Positions 1 through 6,109 of a DNA stretch of 9,233 bases are shown here, piece after piece. Made by a program: the position numbers and the translations under genes. The DNA comes from Candidatus Latescibacterota bacterium (GTDB taxonomy: Bacteria > Latescibacterota > UBA2968 > GCA-2709665). Location of the stretch: positions 1 to 9,233 of the forward strand of contig JAAXHE010000317.1 in assembly GCA_012271065.1 (NCBI GenBank), written 5' to 3'. The notes beneath the pieces were generated by a model. It was not told where the DNA came from, made no database searches, and saw only the letters and a program-made list of their open reading frames with translations. Positions within the stretch are counted from its first letter, which is position 1. Each line of letters begins with the position of its first letter.

Positions 1-200
1 GACTCCCAACCGCCCTCGGCCCCATAAACGTCGGAGAGTCTCAGGGCGAAAAAGCGAAGCGCTTCGGCCTCGTTCTCGTTGACGTAGTTCAGGAACCCGC
101 GCTCGAAGCTCCAGCGGGTCACGCCGGTGGTCAATGCAAGCACCACCAGGGCGGCGAGCAGGAATCCCAGGAATATTTTCTGTCCGATGCCAATACGCAT
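1..200 (-). CDS. BaeS-like sensor histidine kinase, N-terminal fragment
   Basis: This is the first 66 residues of a minus-strand protein that continues past the left edge. It opens MRIGIGQKIFLGFLLAALVV, which is a short positively charged start followed by a membrane helix at about residues 9-28. Next comes WSFERGFLNYVNENE (about 30-44) and then a charged, helix-forming stretch ending in GGWE. The SFERGF segment just after the first helix, followed by a predicted periplasmic region and a G-x-W near residue 65, closely resembles the N-terminus of E. coli BaeS, an inner-membrane envelope-stress kinase; that comparison is from memory. The HAMP, DHp and ATPase domains would lie outside the window, so kinase function is inferred. 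The ATG at 198-200 is the only good start: the in-frame upstream codons offer no ATG, and an ATG at 220-222 in another frame hits a stop after two codons. A response regulator, if present, should lie further left. The gene is transcribed divergently from the receptor gene. Confidence 0.72.
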   Translation of the reverse strand, partial: MRIGIGQKIFLGFLLAALVVLALTTGVTRWSFERGFLNYVNENEAEALRFFALRLSDVYGAEGGWE

Positions 201-373
201 GATATTGTCCGTCTCACTCCATGGAGCCGAGTCGCCGGAACCCTGGAACCGCAGCCGATTCGACAGGCCCTTGCAGCAACATAGCATAGATAAAATCGAA
301 ATTCGGTCATCGGCGCGTAAAGAGGATGATCTCCATAATCCCTGCACATTTCTTGGTTATGTTCTGTATGTGG

Positions 374-408
374 AGGCATGTATGCCTGTTGCATCTTTGC
401 AACGGGCG
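374..408 (+). promoter_or_regulatory. Abutting inverted repeats / leader hairpin before the receptor gene
   Basis: Two perfect inverted repeats lie directly end to end. The first is AGGCAT-GT-ATGCCT at 374-387. The second is GTTGCA-TCTT-TGCAAC at 388-403. In RNA the second extends outward: positions 383-393 can pair with 398-408 to give an 11-bp stem with two G-U pairs (387:404 and 383:408) and a UCUU loop. That longer stem uses 383-387, which is also the right arm of the first repeat, so the two folds exclude each other. No T-run follows, so it is not a classical terminator. It ends 31 bases before the receptor ATG at 440. It could be an operator, an mRNA-stabilising hairpin or a switch; the sequence alone does not decide. 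Confidence 0.5.
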
Positions 409-439
409 CGGCAGATTTGGCGGTAACAGGGGATATGCA

Positions 440-3130
440 ATGAACCGATTCAACCAGATGTTCATGATGGGGATTTTCGCGAGTCTGGCCGTGGGCGAAC
501 CCATCCACGCCCAGACGGAGCAGGACTTCGCGCTCGAGGAAATCATCGTCACGGCAAGAAAGCGTGAAGAGAGCCTCCAGGAAGTCCCGGTATCCATCAC
601 GGTATTGAGTGATAACCTGATCGAAGACACGGGCATTTTGACTCAGGATGAGCTGTTTCAATTGGTACCCGGCATCCACTATGACGAGGGCCCTGACCGA
701 AACGCGGCATTTCCAAGCGTCCGCGGGGTCCAGTCCAACGAAATTGCAACCAACCGAACCAAGGTAACGCAGTTTGTCGACGGCATGCCGATCCTGGGAT
801 CTCAGGGTTCCACCACCTTCGGCAACCTGCAGCAGGTTGAGGTCTATCGCGGTCCTCAAAGCGCGGCCTTCGGCCGTTCGACGTTCGGCGGCGCGATCAA
901 CTACGTCACCCGCGATCCGGGCGACGAATTCGAAGGCAACGTCAACGCCGACGTGAACGGCTACGGACGTCGGCTTGCGCGTGGAGGGGTTTCCGGTCCC
1001 ATCAGCGATACCGTGGGCTTCATGCTGCACGCCGAAATCGAAGACAGCACGGCCCCGGACGACTACCTCGCGAGCGACGGGACCCAGTACGGCGAGCGTA
1101 CAACGGACTCCATTTCCGGCAAGCTGGTCTTCAATCCCGCGGACAATCTGGAAATTGAGCTGGCATACAGCAAGGTCGTTACCTTCGATACGCCAGGCGT
1201 GTCCTACTACGTCAGCCAGGAAACCCGTGACGCTTGCTTTGCCCAGGACGGGTTCGTTTATTCCGGCATGGGTACCGCCCTCTACGTCGACGGCGCATAT
1301 GACTGCCCCGATTGGACTCAGGCGGCTCCGCTATTCGCGCAAAACGATCGAAGGGTGGTCCTGGAGCAAGCCTTCGATAACCCGGCGTATGCCCGGCAGT
1401 TCCCCCAGTATCAGGGCCTGACGCAACAGGAACAGGACGACCTGCTCTTCCTGGCGCGCTCCCAGTCGGTATTTGGCGATTACTTTTCGGCGCACGATGA
1501 GCGCGACCGGGTCTCCATTCAAACCGATTACCTGATGGACAATGGCCATGCGCTTCAATTCACGGCCTTCACCGGCGAGGAGAACTACATCCGGGGCGCC
1601 GACGGCAGCCGCGATCCCGACACGCCGATAAACATTGTCAGGCCTATGGCCATGGGCATGGCCCCCCCTCCCGCTTTTCCGTGGGAAGTGGTTGGCAGGG
1701 GGCCAGCGGCCACCATAGGTGTCATCATGTCGGATCCAACCGATATCAGCGAGACCTACGCAGAGGTTCGTTGGGTTTCGCCGGCGGAAAACCGTCTTCG
1801 TTATGTTGTTGGCGCTTCCCACTACAGCTACGATTTTTTGACCACGATTTACTTTGGCGGCTATGACGCCATTGTTCGCGGTCCGGAAGCGATTCAACGT
1901 TACTTCGATCTGACTGGCGTTGACCTGTTGTTTGACCCGCAACTGCTGGGTGAATCGGCATCGAACACCGGCGTTTTCTTCAACGCCACCTATGACGCAA
2001 CGGATCGATTGGCCCTCACTGTGGAGGGCCGGTATCAGAATGATGAAGTGTCGGGTACGGATACCACTTCAGGAAATTCAGGCTCGGTTTTGACCAAGGC
2101 GTTTGTTCCCCGATTGTCCTTTAACTACAACGTCAACGATTCCACCTCGATTTACGGTCAATTCGCCAGGGGAAACAACCCTGCGGGCGTAAATGTGGGA
2201 TTCTTCAACCCGGCTATCGCGGCAACCCTGGATCGGGCAACTCAATTGTGGGAGGACACGAATGGCGCGCAAGGCGTACCGTACTCTGTAGAGACCGTCA
2301 TCAACTTCGACGAAGAGAAACTGACCAATCTGGAATTTGGCATCAAGGGCTCCGCGCTGGATGGACGCCTTCAGTACGCTTCGGCAATCTACGTCATGGA
2401 GTGGGAAGGCAATGTCCAGCCAATCAACCTGTATTGGGGGGATCCGATGCTTGTCGGGAGACAACGGGATCCTCTGGAAACCAACCGCACCTTCCTGAAC
2501 AACGGCGACCAGGAGATGATGGGTTTGGAGTTTGAAGGCAACTTCCTCTTCACGAACAACCTCAGTGTCCGTGGAACCCTTGGCCTGCTCGATTCCCAAT
2601 ACACGAACTTCTGCGATGTCAATTTGTCCGGTGCCCCGCCGGGAGGAATAGGTGACTACGCTGCGAGAATGGGCCGTCCGGTGACCTATGAAGCCGATGG
2701 AAGGTATGCGGGGTGCTACCGCGTGGATGGGCTGGAGCAACGTCAACAACCCAGCGTAACCTATTCGTTAAGCCCAAGTTACCGAGGCATTATGGGTGAA
2801 TCCGGATTGAGCTGGAATGCACGCGCCGATGTGCGTCATGAATCGAAGCAGTGGTTGGATTCCGCGAATATTGCTGTATTCCCAGCGGTGACGACCGTGA
2901 ATCTTTCCGCGGGACTGAGTGGCGAGAATTGGCGTGCAACTCTTTATATCAGCAATCTGACTGACAACGACACGCCTCGCAGGATTACGTCAGGTGAAGA
3001 CATTACAATTGACCCGACGAGTCCGGGAAGTCTGGCGATCGTTGCCGCTGGCGGAGAAGCTCTGGAGAACTGGCGCGTGACTCCGCGTCAGCCGCGTACT
3101 GTCGGCCTCAGACTGAATTACAACTTCTGA
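440..3130 (+). CDS. TonB-dependent outer-membrane receptor
   Basis: Outer-membrane receptor of 896 residues that would import a scarce ligand using TonB-ExbB-ExbD energy. The chosen ATG at 440 follows an AGGGGA ribosome-binding site (428-433) with a 6-base spacer and gives a normal signal peptide, MNRFNQMFMMGIFASLAVG, cut near IHA|Q (residue 24). Reading could begin at 326, but the added residues look like translated leader. A TonB-box-like EIIVTARKR is at residues 34-42. The plug domain spans about 45-160, with VPVSITVLS, FVDGMPI, VEVYRGPQSAAFGRSTFGGA and INYVTRDP. The remainder is a beta-barrel ending in RTVGLRLNYNF, with the C-terminal aromatic residue used for outer-membrane insertion. 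Four cysteines form two close pairs (266/289 and 725/759), probably disulfides in surface loops. Ligand unknown; size and style fit large receptors for siderophores, vitamins or organic polymers. It is probably cotranscribed with the DUF6152 gene 11 bases downstream. Confidence 0.95.
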   Translation: MNRFNQMFMMGIFASLAVGEPIHAQTEQDFALEEIIVTARKREESLQEVPVSITVLSDNLIEDTGILTQDELFQLVPGIHYDEGPDRNAAFPSVRGVQSNEIATNRTKVTQFVDGMPILGSQGSTTFGNLQQVEVYRGPQSAAFGRSTFGGAINYVTRDPGDEFEGNVNADVNGYGRRLARGGVSGPISDTVGFMLHAEIEDSTAPDDYLASDGTQYGERTTDSISGKLVFNPADNLEIELAYSKVVTFDTPGVSYYVSQETRDACFAQDGFVYSGMGTALYVDGAYDCPDWTQAAPLFAQNDRRVVLEQAFDNPAYARQFPQYQGLTQQEQDDLLFLARSQSVFGDYFSAHDERDRVSIQTDYLMDNGHALQFTAFTGEENYIRGADGSRDPDTPINIVRPMAMGMAPPPAFPWEVVGRGPAATIGVIMSDPTDISETYAEVRWVSPAENRLRYVVGASHYSYDFLTTIYFGGYDAIVRGPEAIQRYFDLTGVDLLFDPQLLGESASNTGVFFNATYDATDRLALTVEGRYQNDEVSGTDTTSGNSGSVLTKAFVPRLSFNYNVNDSTSIYGQFARGNNPAGVNVGFFNPAIAATLDRATQLWEDTNGAQGVPYSVETVINFDEEKLTNLEFGIKGSALDGRLQYASAIYVMEWEGNVQPINLYWGDPMLVGRQRDPLETNRTFLNNGDQEMMGLEFEGNFLFTNNLSVRGTLGLLDSQYTNFCDVNLSGAPPGGIGDYAARMGRPVTYEADGRYAGCYRVDGLEQRQQPSVTYSLSPSYRGIMGESGLSWNARADVRHESKQWLDSANIAVFPAVTTVNLSAGLSGENWRATLYISNLTDNDTPRRITSGEDITIDPTSPGSLAIVAAGGEALENWRVTPRQPRTVGLRLNYNF

Positions 3131-3141
3131 GGCTACGGCGT

Positions 3142-4209
3142 ATGAAGAAATACACAGCCGCAGCCGCGTTGTCGACCGCGGCGCTGGCGGCCGGAGTGGC
3201 CGATGCGCACCATTCCGCCAACGCCGCCTTCACCACGAATGTCATCGAAGTCGAAGGGTCGGTCACCGAGTTCAACTTCACCAATCCCCACATTGATGTC
3301 TATTTCGATGTGACCGGTGAAGACGGCGAAGTCACCCAGTGGAGGGCCAGCGGCTCGGCCGCCAACCTGATGCGACGGCGCGGCTGGACCGCGCAAACCA
3401 TCCAGCCGGGCCAATACATGCGGATCAGCGGCAGGGAAGCCCGCAATGGCGTGCCCATGGTGTTGCTGGGCAACATTTCCGAGGTGGATCCGGCCGACGG
3501 TTCCCTGATTCGGGTCGTGGAAGGCGAGAGCGATTATGTGGAACCGGTTGGCGCCGCCCCCTTGGCGCCGACCCTGGATGACGGCCGTCCGAACTTCACC
3601 GGCGCCTGGACCATGGGCCCCGGCGGTGGGATGGCCGCAGGCGGAATGGGCATGGGCGGCGGCCCGGGTGACCGCACTCCGCCGCCGTACAACGAGACGG
3701 GCACGGCCGCGGCGGCGGCTTTCGATCCGGTCAGCGATCCGGTCGTGGCCTGCGAACCGCCGGGCCTGGTGCGTCAGGCGGCGTTCACGCCCCATCCCGT
3801 GCGGATGACGCAACTCGAAGACCGGATCGTCCTGGAGTACGAAGAGTACGGCGGCCGCCGCGAGATTCTGCTGGACGCGCCGCTGCCCGGCGATGTCGAG
3901 CATACCCACCTGGGTTACTCAACGGCGCGTTACGAAGGCGATACGCTGGTGATCGAGTCCGGCGGATTGCTGGAGAACTACACCAGTCCTCTCGGCAATC
4001 CCGTGAGCGATCGGACCACGACGGTGGAGACCTACAGGCGAATGGACGATCCCGACATCGGTGCGGCGCTGGCGTTGGAAACGGTCATCGCCGACCCGGT
4101 CTATCTGGCGGGTCCCTGGACGCTTCGCTGGCTCAAGTACTACACGCCGGAATACGAATTCATTGCTGTGGATTGCCGCGTGCCGCCGGTGTATCAGCCG
4201 CCCGAGTGA
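3142..4209 (+). CDS. Secreted DUF6152-type periplasmic protein
   Basis: Exported protein of 355 residues. A signal peptide covers residues 1-22 (MKKYTAAAAL..., cleavage after A20-D21-A22), so the mature protein should begin HHSANAAF. Residues 23-130 match the pattern I know as DUF6152: an N-terminal HHS, a VEGSVTEFNFTNPH strand at 38-50, then W67-R-A and RRRGWTAQTIQPGQ at 78-91. A Gly/Met-rich linker (about 158-176, including M158, M164, M169 and M171) joins a second part typical of longer family members: DDGRPNFTGAW, PPYNETG, FDPVSDPVVACEPPGLVRQ, DRIVLEYEEYGGRREILLD, HLGYSTARYEGDTLVIES and DPVYLAGPWTLRW. The function of the family is unknown to me. The start is 11 bases after the receptor stop and has no strong ribosome-binding site, which suggests translation coupled to the receptor. 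It may act on the same ligand in the periplasm. Family assignment is fairly sure; role is not. Confidence 0.85.
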   Translation: MKKYTAAAALSTAALAAGVADAHHSANAAFTTNVIEVEGSVTEFNFTNPHIDVYFDVTGEDGEVTQWRASGSAANLMRRRGWTAQTIQPGQYMRISGREARNGVPMVLLGNISEVDPADGSLIRVVEGESDYVEPVGAAPLAPTLDDGRPNFTGAWTMGPGGGMAAGGMGMGGGPGDRTPPPYNETGTAAAAAFDPVSDPVVACEPPGLVRQAAFTPHPVRMTQLEDRIVLEYEEYGGRREILLDAPLPGDVEHTHLGYSTARYEGDTLVIESGGLLENYTSPLGNPVSDRTTTVETYRRMDDPDIGAALALETVIADPVYLAGPWTLRWLKYYTPEYEFIAVDCRVPPVYQPPE

Positions 4210-4276
4210 TCCGCGGCGATCCATCCGCAGCGATCCCTCGATATTCCGGGCGGTCACGGTCGATTCGCAGCGCTCC
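4209..4276. repeat. 14-bp direct repeats, two tandem copies plus one diverged copy
   Basis: ATCCGCGGCGATCC (4209-4222) is followed immediately by ATCCGCAGCGATCC (4223-4236), a 13/14 match. A third copy, ATTCGCAGCGCTCC, lies at 4263-4276 and matches the second at 12/14. The first copy begins on the last base of the DUF6152 stop codon. The repeats fill the start of a 208-base gap between two convergent genes. I see no T-run or strong stem that would make a standard terminator. Confidence 0.6.
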
Positions 4277-4303
4277 CGCGCGTTTTGGGCCGATACGGCG
4301 TAT

Positions 4304-4366
4304 TCCCGGCCCCGCGCGATTCCGACCGACCCCCGACAATCCCGGCCCCGCGCGATCGCGACCGAT
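4304..4366. repeat. 36-bp-period direct repeat, two copies
   Basis: The 17-mer TCCCGGCCCCGCGCGAT occurs exactly at 4304-4320 and again at 4340-4356. The next ten bases remain similar in both copies (TCCGACCGAC and CGCGACCGAT), giving 24/27 identity at a period of 36 bases. The second copy contains the perfect 10-bp palindrome CGCGATCGCG (4351-4360). With the 14-bp repeats just upstream, this makes up most of the convergent intergenic region. Function unknown. Confidence 0.6.
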
Positions 4367-4417
4367 CCGGTAGCGATTTGATAGCGCCCTTCGCGAGCCG
4401 GAGTTCGGGGACCTGCC

Positions 4418-5467
4418 CTACTCCGTCACGCCGCTGACCCGGACAGGTGTCCAGGCCATGCCGTCCGGATCGCCGAAATCGGATACAAGTACCTCGTGAT
4501 CGTTCAGGTCGTCGAGGCTGAATATCAGAATGTCGCCCGCGCCACGGTCGCCAACGAAGGCCATGCCGTCATGTATCAGCACGCCGAAGGCGTTCGCGCG
4601 GGGTTCATCGGTCAGCGGAACCTCGTTCAGCAGCGACCTCGATTCCACATCCCACAGCCGCAGGTACTGCGGAACCGGCCCACCGCCCCCTCCGCCGTTG
4701 GGTGAAATGGCGTAACCGTCCGGCCCCATTTCGATGCGTCCGGTGAAGCGTCTGGAATCCAGCGTCTCGACGATCTCCATTGATTCCGCATCGATGACGG
4801 AGATGGTTTCCACCTGTCGGTTTGCGACCCATATCTCGCCGCCGTCGGCGGAAACGTCCAGTCCCTCGGCGCCCGGCCCGGTCTCGATCACGACCGGAGC
4901 ACGGTCCTCGTTCAGGAACATGACGGAAAGAGTGCCGTCGCCGAGGCGGCTGCTGACGTAGGCCCGCGACCCATCGGGGCTGAGGCGCACCATATGGCCT
5001 TCGCGACCGCCGGTGGCGTACGTCCTGACCACTGTCCGAGCCTCCAGGTCCACCAACGCCAACTGGTCGGTATCCTGCATCGTCGCCACGGCATGGCGCC
5101 CATCCGGGAGGAAAAGCGCGGTATGGGGCCGTGAGCCGGGACCGAGATCGATCCTCGCCACGGCGCTGGCCGTGGCCACGTCCATCAGGATGATGTGTTG
5201 TCCGGGCTGATCGTTAGGCCCGTATTCGGAAGTGAGCGCCATTCGACCGTCGGGCGATACGTCCACCTCGTGGGGGATGATCAGTCCGACCGGGACCCTG
5301 CCAACCTCGGTGCGGGTCGCGAGATCGATGAAGGCAATACTGCCGGAGGACCGGTCGGTTACAAGCAAGGTGCCATCCAGCGGTGTGACGCCGTCGGAAC
5401 ATCCCAACGTCCACATGGCGGCCGAAACAATGCATACCGATCGCCCGACGCAGCGCACTCCGGCCAT
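4418..5467 (-). CDS. YVTN-type beta-propeller protein, probable lipoprotein
   Basis: Protein of 349 residues on the minus strand. The ATG at 5465-5467 is preceded by AAAGGAGAGGAAG, a strong ribosome-binding site. The N-terminus (R5, R9, hydrophobic VCIVSAAMWTL, then G22-C23) looks like a lipoprotein signal, although the T-L-G-C box is not canonical. From about residue 32 the chain is a run of 40-50-residue blades of the YVTN/NHL style: LLVTDRSSGSIAFIDLATR, VDVSPDGRMALTSE, ALFLPDGRHAVATM, LVDLEARTVVRTY, VRLSPDGSRAYVSS, LDVSADGGEIWVANR, ISVIDAESMEIVETL and LRLWDVESRSLLNEV. This implies a roughly seven-bladed propeller. A six-glycine run interrupts a blade near residues 258-263. Such proteins usually bind ligands or partners in the periplasm; no catalytic residues are evident and no substrate can be named. 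It converges on the DUF6152 gene and is divergent from the toxin-antitoxin operon. Confidence 0.88.
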   Translation of the reverse strand: MAGVRCVGRSVCIVSAAMWTLGCSDGVTPLDGTLLVTDRSSGSIAFIDLATRTEVGRVPVGLIIPHEVDVSPDGRMALTSEYGPNDQPGQHIILMDVATASAVARIDLGPGSRPHTALFLPDGRHAVATMQDTDQLALVDLEARTVVRTYATGGREGHMVRLSPDGSRAYVSSRLGDGTLSVMFLNEDRAPVVIETGPGAEGLDVSADGGEIWVANRQVETISVIDAESMEIVETLDSRRFTGRIEMGPDGYAISPNGGGGGGPVPQYLRLWDVESRSLLNEVPLTDEPRANAFGVLIHDGMAFVGDRGAGDILIFSLDDLNDHEVLVSDFGDPDGMAWTPVRVSGVTE

Positions 5468-5580
5468 CTTCCTCTCCTTTCGTTTATGCGTCGCTCAATC
5501 AGAACACGAGAAGATTTCCCGGCGCAAGCGTGTTGCAAATCGAAACGAACTTCCACCCTGACGGGTATCGTTGCTCCTGC

Positions 5581-5610
5581 TTGAAGCTCGCCAAATGATC
5601 GCAATATAAT
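5581..5610 (+). promoter_or_regulatory. Sigma70-like promoter of the RES-Xre operon
   Basis: TTGAAG (5581-5586) and a perfect TATAAT (5605-5610) are separated by 18 bases. The -35 box matches consensus at four of six positions. Transcription would start near 5616-5618, about 28 bases before the antitoxin ATG, inside the inverted repeat described next. The ribosome-binding site GAGGG (5632-5636) lies 8 bases before the ATG at 5645. Confidence 0.7.
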
Positions 5611-5623
5611 CGTCATGTGACGA
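5610..5623. promoter_or_regulatory. Candidate operator for antitoxin autorepression
   Basis: TCGTCA-TG-TGACGA is a perfect inverted repeat with 6-bp arms and a 2-base centre. It starts on the last base of the -10 box and covers the expected transcription start. Xre-type antitoxins normally repress their own operon by binding such palindromes. Position and symmetry support this role; binding is inferred. Confidence 0.55.
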
Positions 5624-5644
5624 CTACCAGAGAGGGAAACGCCC

Positions 5645-6109
5645 ATGAACCTTCAGGCCTACACCGATCCCGCAAATTTGCCGGCGAGTCAAACCTCGCG
5701 GATCGCCAGGCTCCTGGCGATTGACGGTCCCGACACCCTGAGCGAGGTGCAACTTGCGCGGCGTGTCTCCGACGGCCTGCGCCCCAGGGCGGCCGCAGCC
5801 CTTTCCGACGTGCTTGGCAGAAACCGCGTGGTCGGTCCCATTATCCCCGAAGCAACGCTAAGGCGGACTCGCAAGGCCGGGAAACCGCTGTCCAGAGAAC
5901 TCAGCGAACGGCTCTATGAAGTCGGGCGGGTAGTCGATGCGGTCAGCGTCGTTTACCACGGAGACCGGCAGCGGATCGACGCGTTTCTCAACCGGCCACA
6001 CCCCATGCTGGAAATGGAGACGCCCTTCGATCTGGCTCGGTCCAGTTCGGCGGGCGCACAGGCGGTTCTGAATCTCGTACGCCGGATCGAGGCCAGCATG
6101 GTTCTCTGA
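5645..6109 (+). CDS. Xre/MbcA/ParS-family antitoxin of the RES-Xre system
   Basis: Antitoxin of 154 residues. The N-terminal half (about 30-80) is an Xre-like helix-turn-helix region ending in IIPEATLRRTRKAGKPLS, the usual recognition-helix and linker pattern of this family. The C-terminal half (about 83-154) is the DUF2384-type toxin-binding domain: LSERLYEVGRVVDAVSVVYHG, then AFLNRPHPMLEMETPFDLA and a last helix GAQAVLNLVRRIEASMVL. The family forms a complex with the RES toxin, blocks its active site and binds the operon's own promoter. The length is typical and the protein looks intact. The ATG at 5645 has a GAGGG site 8 bases upstream. Its TGA stop (6107-6109) shares its A with the toxin ATG, so the pair is translationally coupled. 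The palindrome at 5610-5623 is its probable operator. Confidence 0.92.
   Translation: MNLQAYTDPANLPASQTSRIARLLAIDGPDTLSEVQLARRVSDGLRPRAAAALSDVLGRNRVVGPIIPEATLRRTRKAGKPLSRELSERLYEVGRVVDAVSVVYHGDRQRIDAFLNRPHPMLEMETPFDLARSSSAGAQAVLNLVRRIEASMVL

Noticed and set aside
326..439. Upstream start for the receptor at 326
   Set aside because: The extra 38 residues would precede a complete signal peptide and would translate the leader hairpin; the ATG at 440 has its own AGGGGA site.
131..1030. Long minus-strand open frame of 299 codons
   Set aside because: It lies opposite the receptor's signal peptide and plug, has no recognisable domain, and crosses the true kinase start region in another frame.
3133..3909. 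Minus-strand open frame of 258 codons
   Set aside because: It is antisense to the DUF6152 gene; the Arg/Gly/His-rich translation is typical of GC-rich shadow frames.
4061..4381. Possible small Arg/Pro-rich repeat protein
   Set aside because: Its first half overlaps the DUF6152 coding sequence out of frame, and the peptide repeat follows simply from the 36-bp DNA repeat. No ribosome-binding site supports it.
4367..4417. Possible bidirectional terminator between the convergent genes
   Set aside because: Only 3-4 bp stems are visible and no T-tract follows on either strand.
5503..5534. Inverted repeat AACACG / CGTGTT with a 20-base gap
   Set aside because: Arms of 6 bp this far apart are expected by chance, and it does not align with a recognisable promoter.
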